From Bog-473 sp963770645 (GTDB lineage Bacteria; Actinomycetota; Acidimicrobiia; Acidimicrobiales; RAAP-2), in assembly GCA_963770645.1 (NCBI GenBank), contig CAVYQL010000003.1, positions 992,001 through 1,056,000 on the forward strand: 64,000 bases of DNA. Direction: 5' to 3'. Below the pieces are notes generated by a model. It made no database searches and was not told the origin of the DNA. It saw nothing but the letters and a program-made list of their open reading frames with translations. The stretch's first letter is position 1, and each line of letters begins with the position of its first letter. Position numbers and translations under genes: made by a program. Positions 17,190 through 25,756 of the stretch are shown here, piece by piece.

Positions 17190-18220
17190 AGGTCTATGCG
17201 GGCATGGACCCGCGCCTGTCGCTCGGTGAGGGAATCGAGCACGCGAAGCGGGTGGAGCGGCTCGGCTACGACGGGCTGCACGTGGCCGAGACGGTGCACG
17301 ACGGGATGGCTGTCGCGCTGCTCTGCGCTGAGCACACCAGCCGGATCACCGTGCGGACGAGCGTGGCACTGGCCTTCACGCGGAGTCCGACTCTGGTCGC
17401 CTACGCAGCGTGGGACCTGGCAAAGCTGAGCGGCGGCCGCTTCGAGCTCGGTCTCGGGACACAGATCCGCCAGAACATCGAAGACCGCTACGCCGTGCCC
17501 TTCGGTCAGGACCCCATAGGGCGCCTGGGTGACTACGTGGGTGCGGTCCGGGCCGCCTTCGCGTCGTTCGTATCCGGTGAGGCGCCCGCCTACGAGAGTC
17601 CGCACTACCACCTCAGCCGCATGCAGCCCTACTTCAACCCGGGCCCCGACTCCGAGACGACTCCTCCACGCCTCTACCTCGGTGGCGTCCAGCGGCGTGC
17701 GTGCGCGCTGGCCGGGGCGGTGGCCGACGGGTTCGTCAGCCACCCCACCAACTCCAACCCTCGCTACCTGCTCGAGGTCTGCCTCCCCGCGCTGGCCGAG
17801 GGTGCGGTTGGCGCAGGGCGCGACATCGCGGGCGCCGGTTTCGAGACGGTCATCGGTACGTCGGTGATCACGGCGGCGACGGACGCAGGTGTGGTCACCG
17901 AGCGGGAGCGCCAACGTCGACTGCTCGCGTTCTTGTACTCGACGCCCGCCTACGCCCCCACCCTCGAGCTCTACGGATGGGACGACCTGGGCCCCCGTCT
18001 ACGAGACCTCATCCGGCGCGAGCGCTGGGACGACCTGGCCGGTGTCCTCTCCGACGAGATGCTCGAAACACTCGTGCCCTGTGGCACCTTCGCCGAGTTG
18101 CCGGCCGTCCTGCTCGAGCGCTTCGGGGAACTCGGGCAGGGCATCGTCGTGTCACCGCCGGCCGACGCGAGCGACGACCCGTCGTTCCGCACGGTCGTCG
18201 AGGCGATCCGCGCCGGCTGA
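17186..18220 (+). CDS. LLM-class (F420-type) oxidoreductase
   Basis: 344 residues, GTG 17186 overlapping the hydratase stop by 4 nt. Luciferase-like barrel with MKVYAGMDPRLSLGEGIEHA, RITVRTSVALAFTRSPTLVA, LSGGRFELGLGTQI and PPRLYLGGVQRRACALAGAV. The layout matches the actinobacterial family annotated as F420-dependent enzymes with a substrate site near GPDS. Cofactor inferred from family, substrate unknown. Co-translated with an enoyl-CoA hydratase, so probably lipid-type substrates. Confidence 0.88.
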   Translation: MKVYAGMDPRLSLGEGIEHAKRVERLGYDGLHVAETVHDGMAVALLCAEHTSRITVRTSVALAFTRSPTLVAYAAWDLAKLSGGRFELGLGTQIRQNIEDRYAVPFGQDPIGRLGDYVGAVRAAFASFVSGEAPAYESPHYHLSRMQPYFNPGPDSETTPPRLYLGGVQRRACALAGAVADGFVSHPTNSNPRYLLEVCLPALAEGAVGAGRDIAGAGFETVIGTSVITAATDAGVVTERERQRRLLAFLYSTPAYAPTLELYGWDDLGPRLRDLIRRERWDDLAGVLSDEMLETLVPCGTFAELPAVLLERFGELGQGIVVSPPADASDDPSFRTVVEAIRAG

Positions 18221-18248
18221 GCAGGAGCAGCGCCGGTTCGCGCTCAGC
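18216..18248. terminator. Weak stem between convergent genes
   Basis: GCTGAGC (18216-18222) and GCTCAGC (18242-18248) pair over a 19-nt loop and cover the ends of both convergent genes. No U-tract. A possible bidirectional terminator with little support. Confidence 0.3.
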
Positions 18249-19143
18249 GTGGCATCGGGAAGATGAGCTCTTCGCCGGCCATCGCCTCGGCCGCCGCGGC
18301 CCGCCCGGCATCGTCCATGCGCGAAAAGCGCTCCGCAGACGCCAGCACCCGCGGCAACAACGCGATGTCGCCGGGCGTGCAGAAGGCGTGGACGCCGGGC
18401 ACGGAGAGCGCGAAGTGCACACCCCGGTCCATCTCCTCGTCGCTGTGCTGGGGCTCGTACCACGACGATGCCCAGCGCGCCGCGGTGGATGGCTCACCCG
18501 CGACCGCGTCGACCAATGGCCGATGATCGGCCCAGGGTCGGCGAGCCACCGCCTTGATGGCCATCACGCCCAGGTCACGCTCGGCGCACACCGCCAGGAG
18601 CTCCTCGGCGGGTTCGCGGTATTCGGGCCGGGCCCACAGCGCCGGGTAGACGGGGAACATCACGGTGTCGAGGTCGAAACGGCGGAGGGCCTCGAGATGG
18701 ACGCGGGGCACGTCGAGGTCGTGTCCGGTGATGCCGGCGAAGCGGGTGCGCCCCTGGTCGCGGAAGGCGATGATGCGCTCGAGGGCCGGCGACCGGCGCT
18801 CGAGCTCCTCGAAGGTGGTCACCGCGTGGGCCTGGTAGAGATCGAGGACTTCGGCGTTGAGGAGACGCCGGGTCGTGTCGAACTGCTCCGTGACCCCCTC
18901 GGGGTTGGCCCGCAAGGTCTTGCCGGCGATGAACAGGTCATCGCGGTGGGCGGCCAGGTTCGGCCCGACCACTGACTCGGCGGCGCCGTATTGGGGCGCG
19001 ATGTCGAGATGATTGACCCCGTCGGCAAGGGCGAGTTGCAGCCACGCTCCGGCCTCTTCGACGGTGGCGGACCAACAGGCAGCGCCACCGAGGATGGCGA
19101 CACTGCTCTCGTGACCGGTGCGTCCGAGCCGCCGGCGTTCCAC
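18244..19143 (-). CDS. Aldo/keto reductase
   Basis: 299 residues from GTG 19143 with GGGGAGGGACG just upstream. AKR barrel: MERRRLGRTGHESSVAILGG, the catalytic Asp/Tyr region GVNHLDIAPQYGAAESVVG, Lys in LFIAGKTLRANPEG, and His-equivalent region LDLYQAHAVTTFEEL. The expected substrate-site His is replaced by the A-H-A context. The C-terminus has the radical-SAM-linked AKR style tail VHAFCTPGDIALLPRVL. NADPH-dependent carbonyl reduction is the family role. It follows the VOC gene by 13 nt in one operon. Confidence 0.87.
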   Translation of the reverse strand: MERRRLGRTGHESSVAILGGAACWSATVEEAGAWLQLALADGVNHLDIAPQYGAAESVVGPNLAAHRDDLFIAGKTLRANPEGVTEQFDTTRRLLNAEVLDLYQAHAVTTFEELERRSPALERIIAFRDQGRTRFAGITGHDLDVPRVHLEALRRFDLDTVMFPVYPALWARPEYREPAEELLAVCAERDLGVMAIKAVARRPWADHRPLVDAVAGEPSTAARWASSWYEPQHSDEEMDRGVHFALSVPGVHAFCTPGDIALLPRVLASAERFSRMDDAGRAAAAEAMAGEELIFPMPR

Positions 19144-19156
19144 CGTCCCTCCCCGG

Positions 19157-19927
19157 CTAGGACTTGAGCTGCAGGACGTTGAAGACGACGCCCTGGTTGT
19201 CGGCGAGCACGGCGAAACGGCCCGGCTCGATGTCGGTGGGGCCCATGAATACGGCGCCGCCGAGCTCCAGCGCCTGGGCCACCGTGGCGTCGGTGTCGGC
19301 GACCGCGAAGTACACGCCCCAGTTGGGAGGCATGTCGGCAGGCATGTCGCCGTGCTTGGGCAACATGCCACCCACGGAACGCCCGGCGAGCTTCCATTCG
19401 GTGTAGGCCGGTGGTCCGCCGGGAGGGCCCTGGTCCTCGGCGTCCCAGCCGAACACCGCCTTGTAGAAGCTCTTCGATGCATCGAGATCGGTGGTGATGA
19501 GCTCGTTCCAGCAGAGCGTGCCCGGCTCGTTGACCAACTGGGCCCCCGTGTGCGACTCGGGCTGCCAGAGCCCGAACACCGCGCCGAGCGGGTCGGCCAC
19601 GACGGCCATGCGGCCGGCGTCCATCACGTCCATGGGTGGTGCGAACACGGTGCCGCCGGCGGCGGACACCTTGGCCACCGTGGCGTCGGCGTCGTCCACA
19701 TTGACGTAGGTCAGCCACACCGGGGGGAAGTCCGGGTTCATCTGGGGACCGAGGCCGGCCACCGTCTTCCCGTTCAGGGTGCACACCGAATAGCCGCCGG
19801 CCTCGGGCGGCCCCTCGGGGCATTCCCAGCCAAACAGGCCGCCGTAGAACCCCTTGGCCTTCGCCAGGTCAGGGCTCCCCAGGTCGACCCATGAGGGGAC
19901 TCCGTCGTCATAGCGTTCGTACTCCAC
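19157..19927 (-). CDS. Two-domain VOC (glyoxalase-like) protein
   Basis: 256 residues. Two tandem VOC modules: VPSWVDLGSPDLAKAKGFYG...DPLGAVFGLWQP and GTLCWNELITTDLDASKSFY...LADNQGVVFNVLQLKS. This duplicated form is common in actinobacteria and often annotated as glyoxalase/bleomycin resistance-like. The metal site is not certain, since His/Glu ligands are not all at canonical positions. Start ATG 19927. Upstream of the aldo/keto reductase, suggesting aldehyde or electrophile handling. Confidence 0.88.
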   Translation of the reverse strand: MEYERYDDGVPSWVDLGSPDLAKAKGFYGGLFGWECPEGPPEAGGYSVCTLNGKTVAGLGPQMNPDFPPVWLTYVNVDDADATVAKVSAAGGTVFAPPMDVMDAGRMAVVADPLGAVFGLWQPESHTGAQLVNEPGTLCWNELITTDLDASKSFYKAVFGWDAEDQGPPGGPPAYTEWKLAGRSVGGMLPKHGDMPADMPPNWGVYFAVADTDATVAQALELGGAVFMGPTDIEPGRFAVLADNQGVVFNVLQLKS

Positions 19928-20052
19928 GATCCCGTCTCCTTACCCTCGCGGTCCTCGCGCCCCGACGTGTTCGACGGTACCCGATCGATGTCCCACGTGC
20001 TGCAGCCCGGGGGTGAGAAGATCACGGGAATGTCACATTGGCCCGGAGACCT

Positions 20053-20547
20053 GTGAGCAACCCGATCGGCTCCCGGGTCGAGCAGCTGGCGCAATCGCTG
20101 GCCGAGCGCATCGTGCCGCTCATCGTCGATGCCATCGACATTGACGCCATCCTCGAAAAGGTCGACATCGACAAGATCGTGAGCCGGGTCGACATCGAGA
20201 AGATCGTGGAACGCGTGGACATAGACCGGATCGTCGGGGAGATGGACATCGAGAAGATCGTCGAGCGTGTCGACATCCAAAAGATCATCGAGCGGATCGA
20301 CATCAATGCCATCGTCGAAGAGATCAATATCGACGCCCTGGTCGAGCACACCGAGCTCGGATCGATCATCGCCCGCTCGACGACCGGCGTCCTGACGGAG
20401 ATCCTCGACGTGATCCGTGCGCAGGGGGTCGGATTGGACGACTTCATCTTGCGCTGGGGCAACCGGCTGATCGGCCGGCGGAAGAGCTTGGCCAACTGGC
20501 CCGTCGGCCCGCCCCTCCTCTGCGCTCCGAAGGCGTTGACGCCGTGA
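20053..20547 (+). CDS. Nonapeptide-repeat protein coupled to an RDD membrane protein
   Basis: 164 residues from GTG 20053 (GGAG 5 nt upstream; TTG 20038 also possible). Residues 28-108 are nine consecutive 9-residue repeats of consensus (V/I)DI(D/E)(K/A)I(V/L)xR, for example VDIDKIVSR, VDIEKIVER, VDIDRIVGE. Asp is at position 2 and Ile/Val at 1, 3, 6 and 7. A non-repeat C-terminal part (STTGVLTEILDVIRAQGVGL DDFI) follows. No signal peptide. Repeats of this type occur next to RDD proteins in other actinobacteria; function not known to me. The stop overlaps the RDD start (GTGA), so the two probably form a complex. Confidence 0.8.
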   Translation: MSNPIGSRVEQLAQSLAERIVPLIVDAIDIDAILEKVDIDKIVSRVDIEKIVERVDIDRIVGEMDIEKIVERVDIQKIIERIDINAIVEEINIDALVEHTELGSIIARSTTGVLTEILDVIRAQGVGLDDFILRWGNRLIGRRKSLANWPVGPPLLCAPKALTP

Positions 20548-21110
20548 CGACCGTACCCATGCCCGCTCCGGAGATGACCGTTGGCCGACAGGGTCACTAC
20601 ACGGGCGCGGCCAGCCGGCTGGTGGCCTTCGCGGCGGACGTCGGTGCGTCCTGGGGCATTTACACGATCGGGGTAGCGCTGCTCAACGCCGCCATCAAGC
20701 TCGTGTCGGGACACTCCTACACGCTCAGCAATCACCAGGTGGTTGCCCTCGTGACGCTGACCGTCTGGGAGTTCTTCTACTACACGTACCAATGGGCTGT
20801 CAGTGGCAAGACGCTCGGCATGGCGATCTTCGGGTTGCAGGTGGTGACCGCGGAAGGCAAGCCGATCAGTGGTCGCCAGGCCGTGCTGCGTACGATCGGG
20901 CTCGCGATCACGCTGTTCCTCACGCTCGGCATCGGGTTTCTCGGGATCGTCTTCCAGCGGGAGCGCCGGGGGCTGGACGACTTCATCGCGGGCACCGCCG
21001 TCGTCTACGACTGGGACGCCCACGCGGCGCGGCTGCGCTGGATCGCCCGCAGCGAGGGCCCCCTGAGTCAGGGCCAAAAGACGCGGTCGCACCATCCCCG
21101 CGAGGCCTAA
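20544..21110 (+). CDS. RDD-family membrane protein
   Basis: 188 residues, GTG 20544. RDD domain with three to four membrane helices: AASRLVAFAADVGASWGIYT (the Arg/Asp-bearing first helix), VVALVTLTVWEFFYYTYQW, the conserved loop SGKTLGMAIFGLQVV, and TIGLAITLFLTLGIGFLGIV followed by RRGLDDFIAGTAVVYDWD. RDD proteins are integral membrane proteins, some linked to ion exchange. Cytosolic acidic tail. Translationally coupled to the repeat protein upstream. Confidence 0.88.
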   Translation: MTTVPMPAPEMTVGRQGHYTGAASRLVAFAADVGASWGIYTIGVALLNAAIKLVSGHSYTLSNHQVVALVTLTVWEFFYYTYQWAVSGKTLGMAIFGLQVVTAEGKPISGRQAVLRTIGLAITLFLTLGIGFLGIVFQRERRGLDDFIAGTAVVYDWDAHAARLRWIARSEGPLSQGQKTRSHHPREA

Positions 21111-21117
21111 GGCGCCC

Positions 21118-21921
21118 ATGTCATTTGCCGAAGTCAGCCGTCCCCATCCTCAGGTCGCAGTGGTCACGTTGAACCGCCCCGAGCGCATGAACGCCATGGC
21201 CTTCGACGTGATGATCCCGTTCCGGGACGCATTGCGGGACATCGGGAGCGACAACGAGGTGCGTGTCGTCGTGATCACCGGGGCCGGCCGGGGGTTCTGC
21301 TCAGGCGCTGACCACGAGAATCCCGGGACGATGCCCAACATGGACGGCTTGACGCTGCCGACGATCGCACTGCGGTCCATGGAGATGCTCGACGACGTCA
21401 TCGCAACCATTCGCAGGCTCCATCAGCCAGTCATCGCCGCCGTCAACGGCGCGGCCATCGGCGGTGGATTCTGCCTCGCACTTGCAGCTGACATCAGGGT
21501 CGCGTCCGAGGAGGCCTATTTTCGCGCCGCCGGCATTAACAATGGCCTGACCGCCGCCGAGCTCGGACTGAGCTTTCTGCTCCCTCGCTCAGTCGGTCAC
21601 TCGAGGGCCGCCGAGATCATGCTCACGGGCCGCGACGTCGATGCGACCGAGGCCGACCGGATCGGCCTGGTGTCCAAGGTGGTGGCGCCGGCAGACCTGC
21701 TCCCCGCCTGCTTCGAGCTGGCCGACCGCATCAACGGGTGGAGCAGGGCGGGCGTCGAGCTCACCAAGCGCCAGCTGTGGAACAGTCTCGACGCCAGCAG
21801 CCTCCAGTCCCACATGGACGCCGAAGGGACGTCACAGCTCTTCGTGCGCATCACGACGCGCAACTTCGAAGAGGCGGTGGCCGCCCGCAAGGAGGGGCGG
21901 AAAGCCGACTTCAAGGACTGA
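21118..21921 (+). CDS. Enoyl-CoA hydratase/isomerase family protein
   Basis: 267 residues, ATG 21118, 7 nt after the RDD stop. Crotonase fold: VAVVTLNRPERMNAMAFDVM, GRGFCSGADHENPGT, VNGAAIGGGFCLALAADIRV (oxyanion hole) and AELGLSFLLPRSVGHSRAAE. Here the second catalytic Glu is retained as AAELGLS, unlike the paralogue at 16392. General acyl-CoA hydration or isomerisation; pathway not fixed. Confidence 0.9.
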   Translation: MSFAEVSRPHPQVAVVTLNRPERMNAMAFDVMIPFRDALRDIGSDNEVRVVVITGAGRGFCSGADHENPGTMPNMDGLTLPTIALRSMEMLDDVIATIRRLHQPVIAAVNGAAIGGGFCLALAADIRVASEEAYFRAAGINNGLTAAELGLSFLLPRSVGHSRAAEIMLTGRDVDATEADRIGLVSKVVAPADLLPACFELADRINGWSRAGVELTKRQLWNSLDASSLQSHMDAEGTSQLFVRITTRNFEEAVAARKEGRKADFKD

Positions 21922-21972
21922 CGTCGTCGGGCCACACGTCGGCGTTGGCAGGCCGAGTCCGTGGCCGGGCTG

Positions 21973-22353
21973 TCAGGACGAGTTCACGAGTGAGTTCGCG
22001 GCCATTTCGAGGTAGTCACGCAACTCGACCGCGTCATGAGGCGAGATCCGCGAGGATGACTCCAGCTCGAGGAGTGCGGCGAGCATGTGTCGCAGCCAGG
22101 CGTCGCGCTCGGGAGAGCCGATGACAAAGGGAGCGTGGCGCATCCGAAGCCGTGGGTGCCCACGCTGCTCGTTGTAGGTACTCGGACCACCCCAGTACTG
22201 CATCAGGAAGAGGGCAAGGTGGTGCGACGACTCGCTCAAGTCGTCCGGATACAGAGGGCGCAGCAGTGGGTCACCTGCGACGCTGAGATAGAAACGGTCA
22301 ACGAGATCGACGAAGAACTGTTCTCCACCGACTCGGTCGAAGAGCGTGTCCAT
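21973..22353 (-). CDS. Truncated haemoglobin, group II
   Basis: 126 residues from ATG 22353 (MDTLFDRVGGEQFFVDLVDR). Group II (trHbO) landmarks: FY at B9/B10 in VDRFYLSV, Tyr in LRPLYPDD (CD1), proximal His in RLRMRHAPFVIG, and Trp G8 in RDAWLRHM. Binds O2 or NO; in actinobacteria linked to oxidative metabolism. Convergent with the enoyl-CoA hydratase and divergent from the tRNA that starts 40 nt away. Confidence 0.92.
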   Translation of the reverse strand: MDTLFDRVGGEQFFVDLVDRFYLSVAGDPLLRPLYPDDLSESSHHLALFLMQYWGGPSTYNEQRGHPRLRMRHAPFVIGSPERDAWLRHMLAALLELESSSRISPHDAVELRDYLEMAANSLVNSS

Positions 22354-22392
22354 GGGGCCGAGAGTAGAGGCTTTAGACTGCGTCCCGTCCCC

Positions 22393-22469
<77 letters not shown>

Positions 22470-22536
22470 AGAAGCGCAGTTCAGAGTATGCGGGCTGTTT
22501 CGGTTGCGACATGACGATGCGTCAGAAAGCCGTCTC

Positions 22537-22558
22537 AGACCACGAATAGACCACACGT
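22537..22558. repeat. Arm-type direct repeats, left end
   Basis: AGACCACGAAT (22537-22547) followed directly by AGACCACACGT (22548-22558), an 11-bp period. The same AGACCACA pair occurs just inside the right att. Likely integrase arm-binding sites. Confidence 0.5.
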
Positions 22559-22614
22559 GCGCCGCGTAGCCACCGGCGTCGACGCGAATCTGCAGAGCAG
22601 CGATGCCTGGTCTC

Positions 22615-23713
22615 TCACCCAATGTCCCGCTGGCGTGCGGGCCGTCGCATCGCTTCCTCTGCCATCGCCGACAGGCGCTCGGCAAGAGCGACGTCGCGCT
22701 CGGACGATGCATGCTGGTAGATGAGCGCGGCCCGTGCGCTGGCATGCCCCATCCGGACCATCAGTTCCTTGATGCTTGCGCCCGTTGCCGCCGCCAGCGT
22801 GTTTCCGGTGTGTCTTAGGTCGTGGAAGTGCAGATGGTCGACACCTACCTTGTGGCGGGCCTTCCGCCAGGTCGGATTGAACGTGGCCCGACTCAGTGAG
22901 TCGGTCCGGGGTCCGCTGAAGACAAAGGCGTCCGGGTCGGGTCCCACCCAGGTGGGGAGATGGAACTCAACCTCCTCGAGCAGGTGCGGAGGCAAGGCGA
23001 TCAATCGAATGCCCGCTGCGCTCTTGGGCGGCCCATAGAACCGAGTGCCGTCCGCGAGTTCCTGTCGCTGCTCGTTGACCTTGATCTGGCGGTACAGAGG
23101 GTCGACCCGGGCTCTCCGCAGGGCGAGGAGCTCTCCGAGCCGAAGGCCGCAAAACGTGGCCAGCAGCACCATCAACCGTTAGCGGGGACCCATAGCGTCC
23201 CAAGCTCATACACCTGCTCGATCGTGGCCACGGGGCGCTCGGGTGACCGCTCAACACCGGCTCCCCGGATGATGCAGGGATTGCGAGACAGCAGCCCATC
23301 CTCCACGGCGCTGTTCAAGATCGTCCGGAGAAGCCGATAGGCCTTGGCAACAGTCACCGGTCCGGGGACCTCGCTCCGCACCAAGGCGGTGTGCCATCTG
23401 CCGTCGTCAGGTTCTCGAAGCGACACTGGCCCAAGCCGGGTTCGACGTGGAGTCGCAGGAGCCCTTCGTACAGAACATGCGTGCGAGGCCGGAGATCCGG
23501 ACGGTTCTCGAGCCACCACGCCGTGTACTCGTTCAAGCGGATTTTGCCCATCGACGGATCCCGCCATGTGTGATTGACGATCTCGGTGCCGATTTGGTCG
23601 AGGAAGGCCTGAGCGGTTCTCTTGGTGGTGAAGGTCTTTCCACGCAAGCGACCGGCGGGGTCCCGATACCGGGCTTCATAGCGGCCCGAAGGCTTCTTGC
23701 GAATCGTCGACAC
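22615..23713 (-). pseudogene. Tyrosine recombinase (integrase), two frameshifts
   Basis: The N-terminal arm-binding part (MSTIRKKPSGRYEARYRDPA, then SAM-like core-binding helices) reads from ATG 23713 to about 23397. The middle part (KAYRLLRTILNSAVEDGLLS) is in a second frame that stops at 23172. The catalytic domain is in a third frame: R in FCGLRLGELLAL, HxLRHT as HFHDLRHTGNTLA, GHAS, and the nucleophile Tyr in ALIYQHASSERD. Both breaks equal a missing base. Catalytic residues are all present, so the gene may have been active until recently or may be intact apart from sequence errors. Sits beside attL, as expected. Confidence 0.85.
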
Positions 23714-23964
23714 CGCTGGCGCCCTATCTCTAAGCGGCCCGGCGGAATCGCAGTGCTGGAGAGACGAAGTTCCGTAAGGGTCGCCCGGGCCGATTGGAGT
23801 GACGGCCGCCCGCTATTACCGACGGCTGGCTGAATCGATGCTCATTCATCTCTGCCTCACTGACCGAAGTACTCCCGACAATGCGGGACTTGGAGGAGGC
23901 GAACGCCGACGAAGAGCTCACGATTTCGAGCATCTCCAGGCCACCTTGGCTGGTTCTCTCCAGA

Positions 23965-24144
23965 TTACCGACCCCATGTGTCATGGCGTGAGTCCGGAAG
24001 GGCCTCGACCCGCTGCTCCTCGAGCCACACGTTCAGGACGGCGGGGTCGAAGCGGACGAACCGCCCCACCTTCAGGAACGGGATCCTGCGCTCAGCGACC
24101 AGGCGCTGTACGTGGCGGGGTGTGATCCTCGGCACCGTGGCCAC
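23965..24144 (-). CDS. Excisionase-like small HTH protein
   Basis: 59 residues. Reads PRITPRHVQRLVAERRIPFL then KVGRFVRFDPAVLNVWLEEQ, the winged MerR/excisionase (HTH_17) fold with its R-I-P-F-x-K-V-G-R-x-x-R-F turn. Only a GTG (24144) is available, because TGA codons lie immediately upstream. The usual N-terminal helix (about 10 residues) is missing, so the 5' end may be damaged. Located 250 nt upstream of the integrase on the same strand. Expected role: directionality factor or regulator. Confidence 0.75.
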   Translation of the reverse strand: MATVPRITPRHVQRLVAERRIPFLKVGRFVRFDPAVLNVWLEEQRVEALPDSRHDTWGR

Positions 24145-24961
24145 GGCGTCAATGCTTCAGCTTCAGAACGATGACAACCGACTCACTTTTCAAGCACCCA
24201 ACCGCAACGATCGTGCAAACAACGACGACGAATGATTAACAGCGAAGAACAGAGAGGAAGGGAGCACATCAACGAGCAACAGCGAACAATCGAACTAGAC
24301 GAGCAAACCCCAGAACTTCAACCAGACAACGACCCTGAATCCATCACCCCAAGACGAAAAAGGTCAGGACTCTTCTGTGCTGCCTCAAGCCGCCCTTCCC
24401 CTCGGGCGGCGGCTTCGCCGCCGCCTCGGCCGGGCGGTCGGGGCCTTCGGCGCCAGCGTCACGTGCGGTTCCTGAACAGCGAAATCAGATCCGCTCACGG
24501 GAGGCCCAATTCGCATCCAGGCCGGCCACTGGGCGGCCGGCCACATCCATTGTGGAACTCCTCGATGAGTCCTGGCGCAGCCCTCAAGGGTCCGCTCCGC
24601 CGGCCTCCGGCCGCCCTTGACCGCGGCTTCTCATGAGCATCGCCCCCTAGCCCCGTACGAATCAGGCACCATGGGGACAGGGCTGGTTACGTACCGTCGG
24701 GCGATGCCGTGCTTGATGTCGGCTGTCCGTCGGTCTACTCGCCGAACTTGTGCCGCTCTGCGGATCCGGCCTTTCGCCAGCTCAGCGCTGTCACGACACC
24801 CGATTCCGCAGCCCAAGAGCGTCTCTGCCCCTTCCATCGTGACACGACCACCCGACCCGCACCCCAGGGAGTCTCCCTAGGTTTTCAGGGACTTCGAGAC
24901 TCTCGAGGTTTGGGGAGTTGCCCTAGTGCTCCGAATTCGCTCACCCGTCAACGTGGGGAGC
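24145..24961. other. Gene-poor stretch with lower-GC island and hairpin
   Basis: No gene is supported. 24150-24360 is visibly richer in A and C than its surroundings. An open frame from ATG 24232 (MINSEEQRGREHINEQQ) is polar, has low third-position GC and runs into a GC-rich hairpin region, so it is not called. Hairpin GGCGGCGG (24405-24412) / CCGCCGCC (24418-24425), loop CTTCG. 24640-24860 contains nothing recognised. The last 100 nt are the cassette A control region described separately. Confidence 0.4.
24866..24926. promoter_or_regulatory. Twin palindromes upstream of cassette A
   Basis: First: AGGGA-GTC-TCCCT followed by AG (24866-24880). Second: GGGGAGTTGCCCTAG (24912-24926). The same two elements, in the same order, precede cassette B at 32464-32587; GGGAGTTGCCCTAG is identical in both. 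They end 35 nt before the small gene's start. Probable binding sites for one regulator. Confidence 0.6.
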
Positions 24962-25138
24962 GTGCAGATCATCGTTGGGATCTCAGAAGGCGAGGACGGA
25001 CGTGCCGTCGGGACGGTGAGGGCCGCAGGGGAAACCCAGGCCCGACCCTTCTCGGGGAACCTCGAATTCCTCGCCCTCGTCGAGAGCCTCTACCGGATCG
25101 GCGCTGACACGGCCGGGCAAAGTGCCCGGTCCGACTGA
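24962..25138 (+). CDS. Cassette A small soluble protein
   Basis: 58 residues from GTG 24962 (GTGGGGAGC just upstream). Not recognised. Reads MQIIVGISEGEDGRAVGTVR then a Gly-rich turn and PFSGNLEFLALVESLYR, probably three beta strands and one helix. Its copy at 32623 matches at 28 of 43 aligned residues, with GxxxAxxFSGNLEF and ESLYR fixed. That conservation, in spite of short length, argues that it is a real gene. 12 nt ahead of the membrane protein gene. Confidence 0.75.
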   Translation: MQIIVGISEGEDGRAVGTVRAAGETQARPFSGNLEFLALVESLYRIGADTAGQSARSD

Positions 25139-25150
25139 GAAGGAGTGGTC

Positions 25151-25711
25151 ATGAAGAACCTGATTTGGAGCTTTTCCCCGTGGGTCGCCTTCCTCTTGGG
25201 CGTGCGCATCGGCGGGGTGTACTGGGGAGCCGGCATCGGTCTTGCAGTTGCCGCGGTGGTGCTCGTGCGAGCGCTCAGCCGCCACAGCACACACATGTTC
25301 GACGTCATTGGCGTCATCTACTTCGGGGGCCTGCTCGCGCTGCTGGCCGCCATCCACCCAGGCGACATCGCCACCTGGGGTCGGTACGCGCAGGCAGTCG
25401 CCCACGGTTCGCTCACCCTGATCGTCTTCGGTTCGGTCCTCATCGGAAAGCCCTTCACCGAGCCGTACGCGCGGGAGCAGGCTCCCGAGCGGGTGTGGAA
25501 GACCGCCCGGTTCCACGAGCTGAACCGACGGCTGTCGGCGGTGTGGGGCCTGGCCTTCCTCGTCGGCACGACCTCGCTGATCATCGCCGGTTCGCAGGAC
25601 TCGCGTCAGTTCGTGCTGCGGCTGGTGGTGCCCTTCGGTGCGCTGCTGCTCGCCCTCATGTACAGCCAGAAGCAGGCCAGCGTTACCGCCAAAGCGGCGG
25701 CCGCCGGCTGA
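25151..25711 (+). CDS. Cassette A polytopic membrane protein
   Basis: 186 residues from ATG 25151 (GAAGGAG upstream). About five membrane helices: PWVAFLLGVRIGGVYWGAGI, GLAVAAVVLVRAL, VIGVIYFGGLLALLAAI, HGSLTLIVFGSVLIG, VWGLAFLVGTTSLIIAG, plus a last hydrophobic LVVPFGALLLALMY. Strongly conserved cytosolic or loop motif with its copy at 32810: DIATWGRYAQAVAHGSL, then PFTExYARxQAPxxVW and NRRxSxVWG. No family recognised; no transporter ATPase or channel signature. Confidence 0.8.
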   Translation: MKNLIWSFSPWVAFLLGVRIGGVYWGAGIGLAVAAVVLVRALSRHSTHMFDVIGVIYFGGLLALLAAIHPGDIATWGRYAQAVAHGSLTLIVFGSVLIGKPFTEPYAREQAPERVWKTARFHELNRRLSAVWGLAFLVGTTSLIIAGSQDSRQFVLRLVVPFGALLLALMYSQKQASVTAKAAAAG

Positions 25712-25756
25712 AGCGTCACCTCGACCCCGTCCACGCGGAGCAGCAAGGAGCCAGCA

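Noticed and set aside
17701..18975. Long plus-strand frame running over the LLM end and into the aldo/keto reductase
   Set aside because: Crosses two genes with good family signatures in other frames.
24232..24636. 134-codon frame in the AC-rich stretch
   Set aside because: Low third-position GC, no homology features, and it runs through a hairpin into GC-rich filler.
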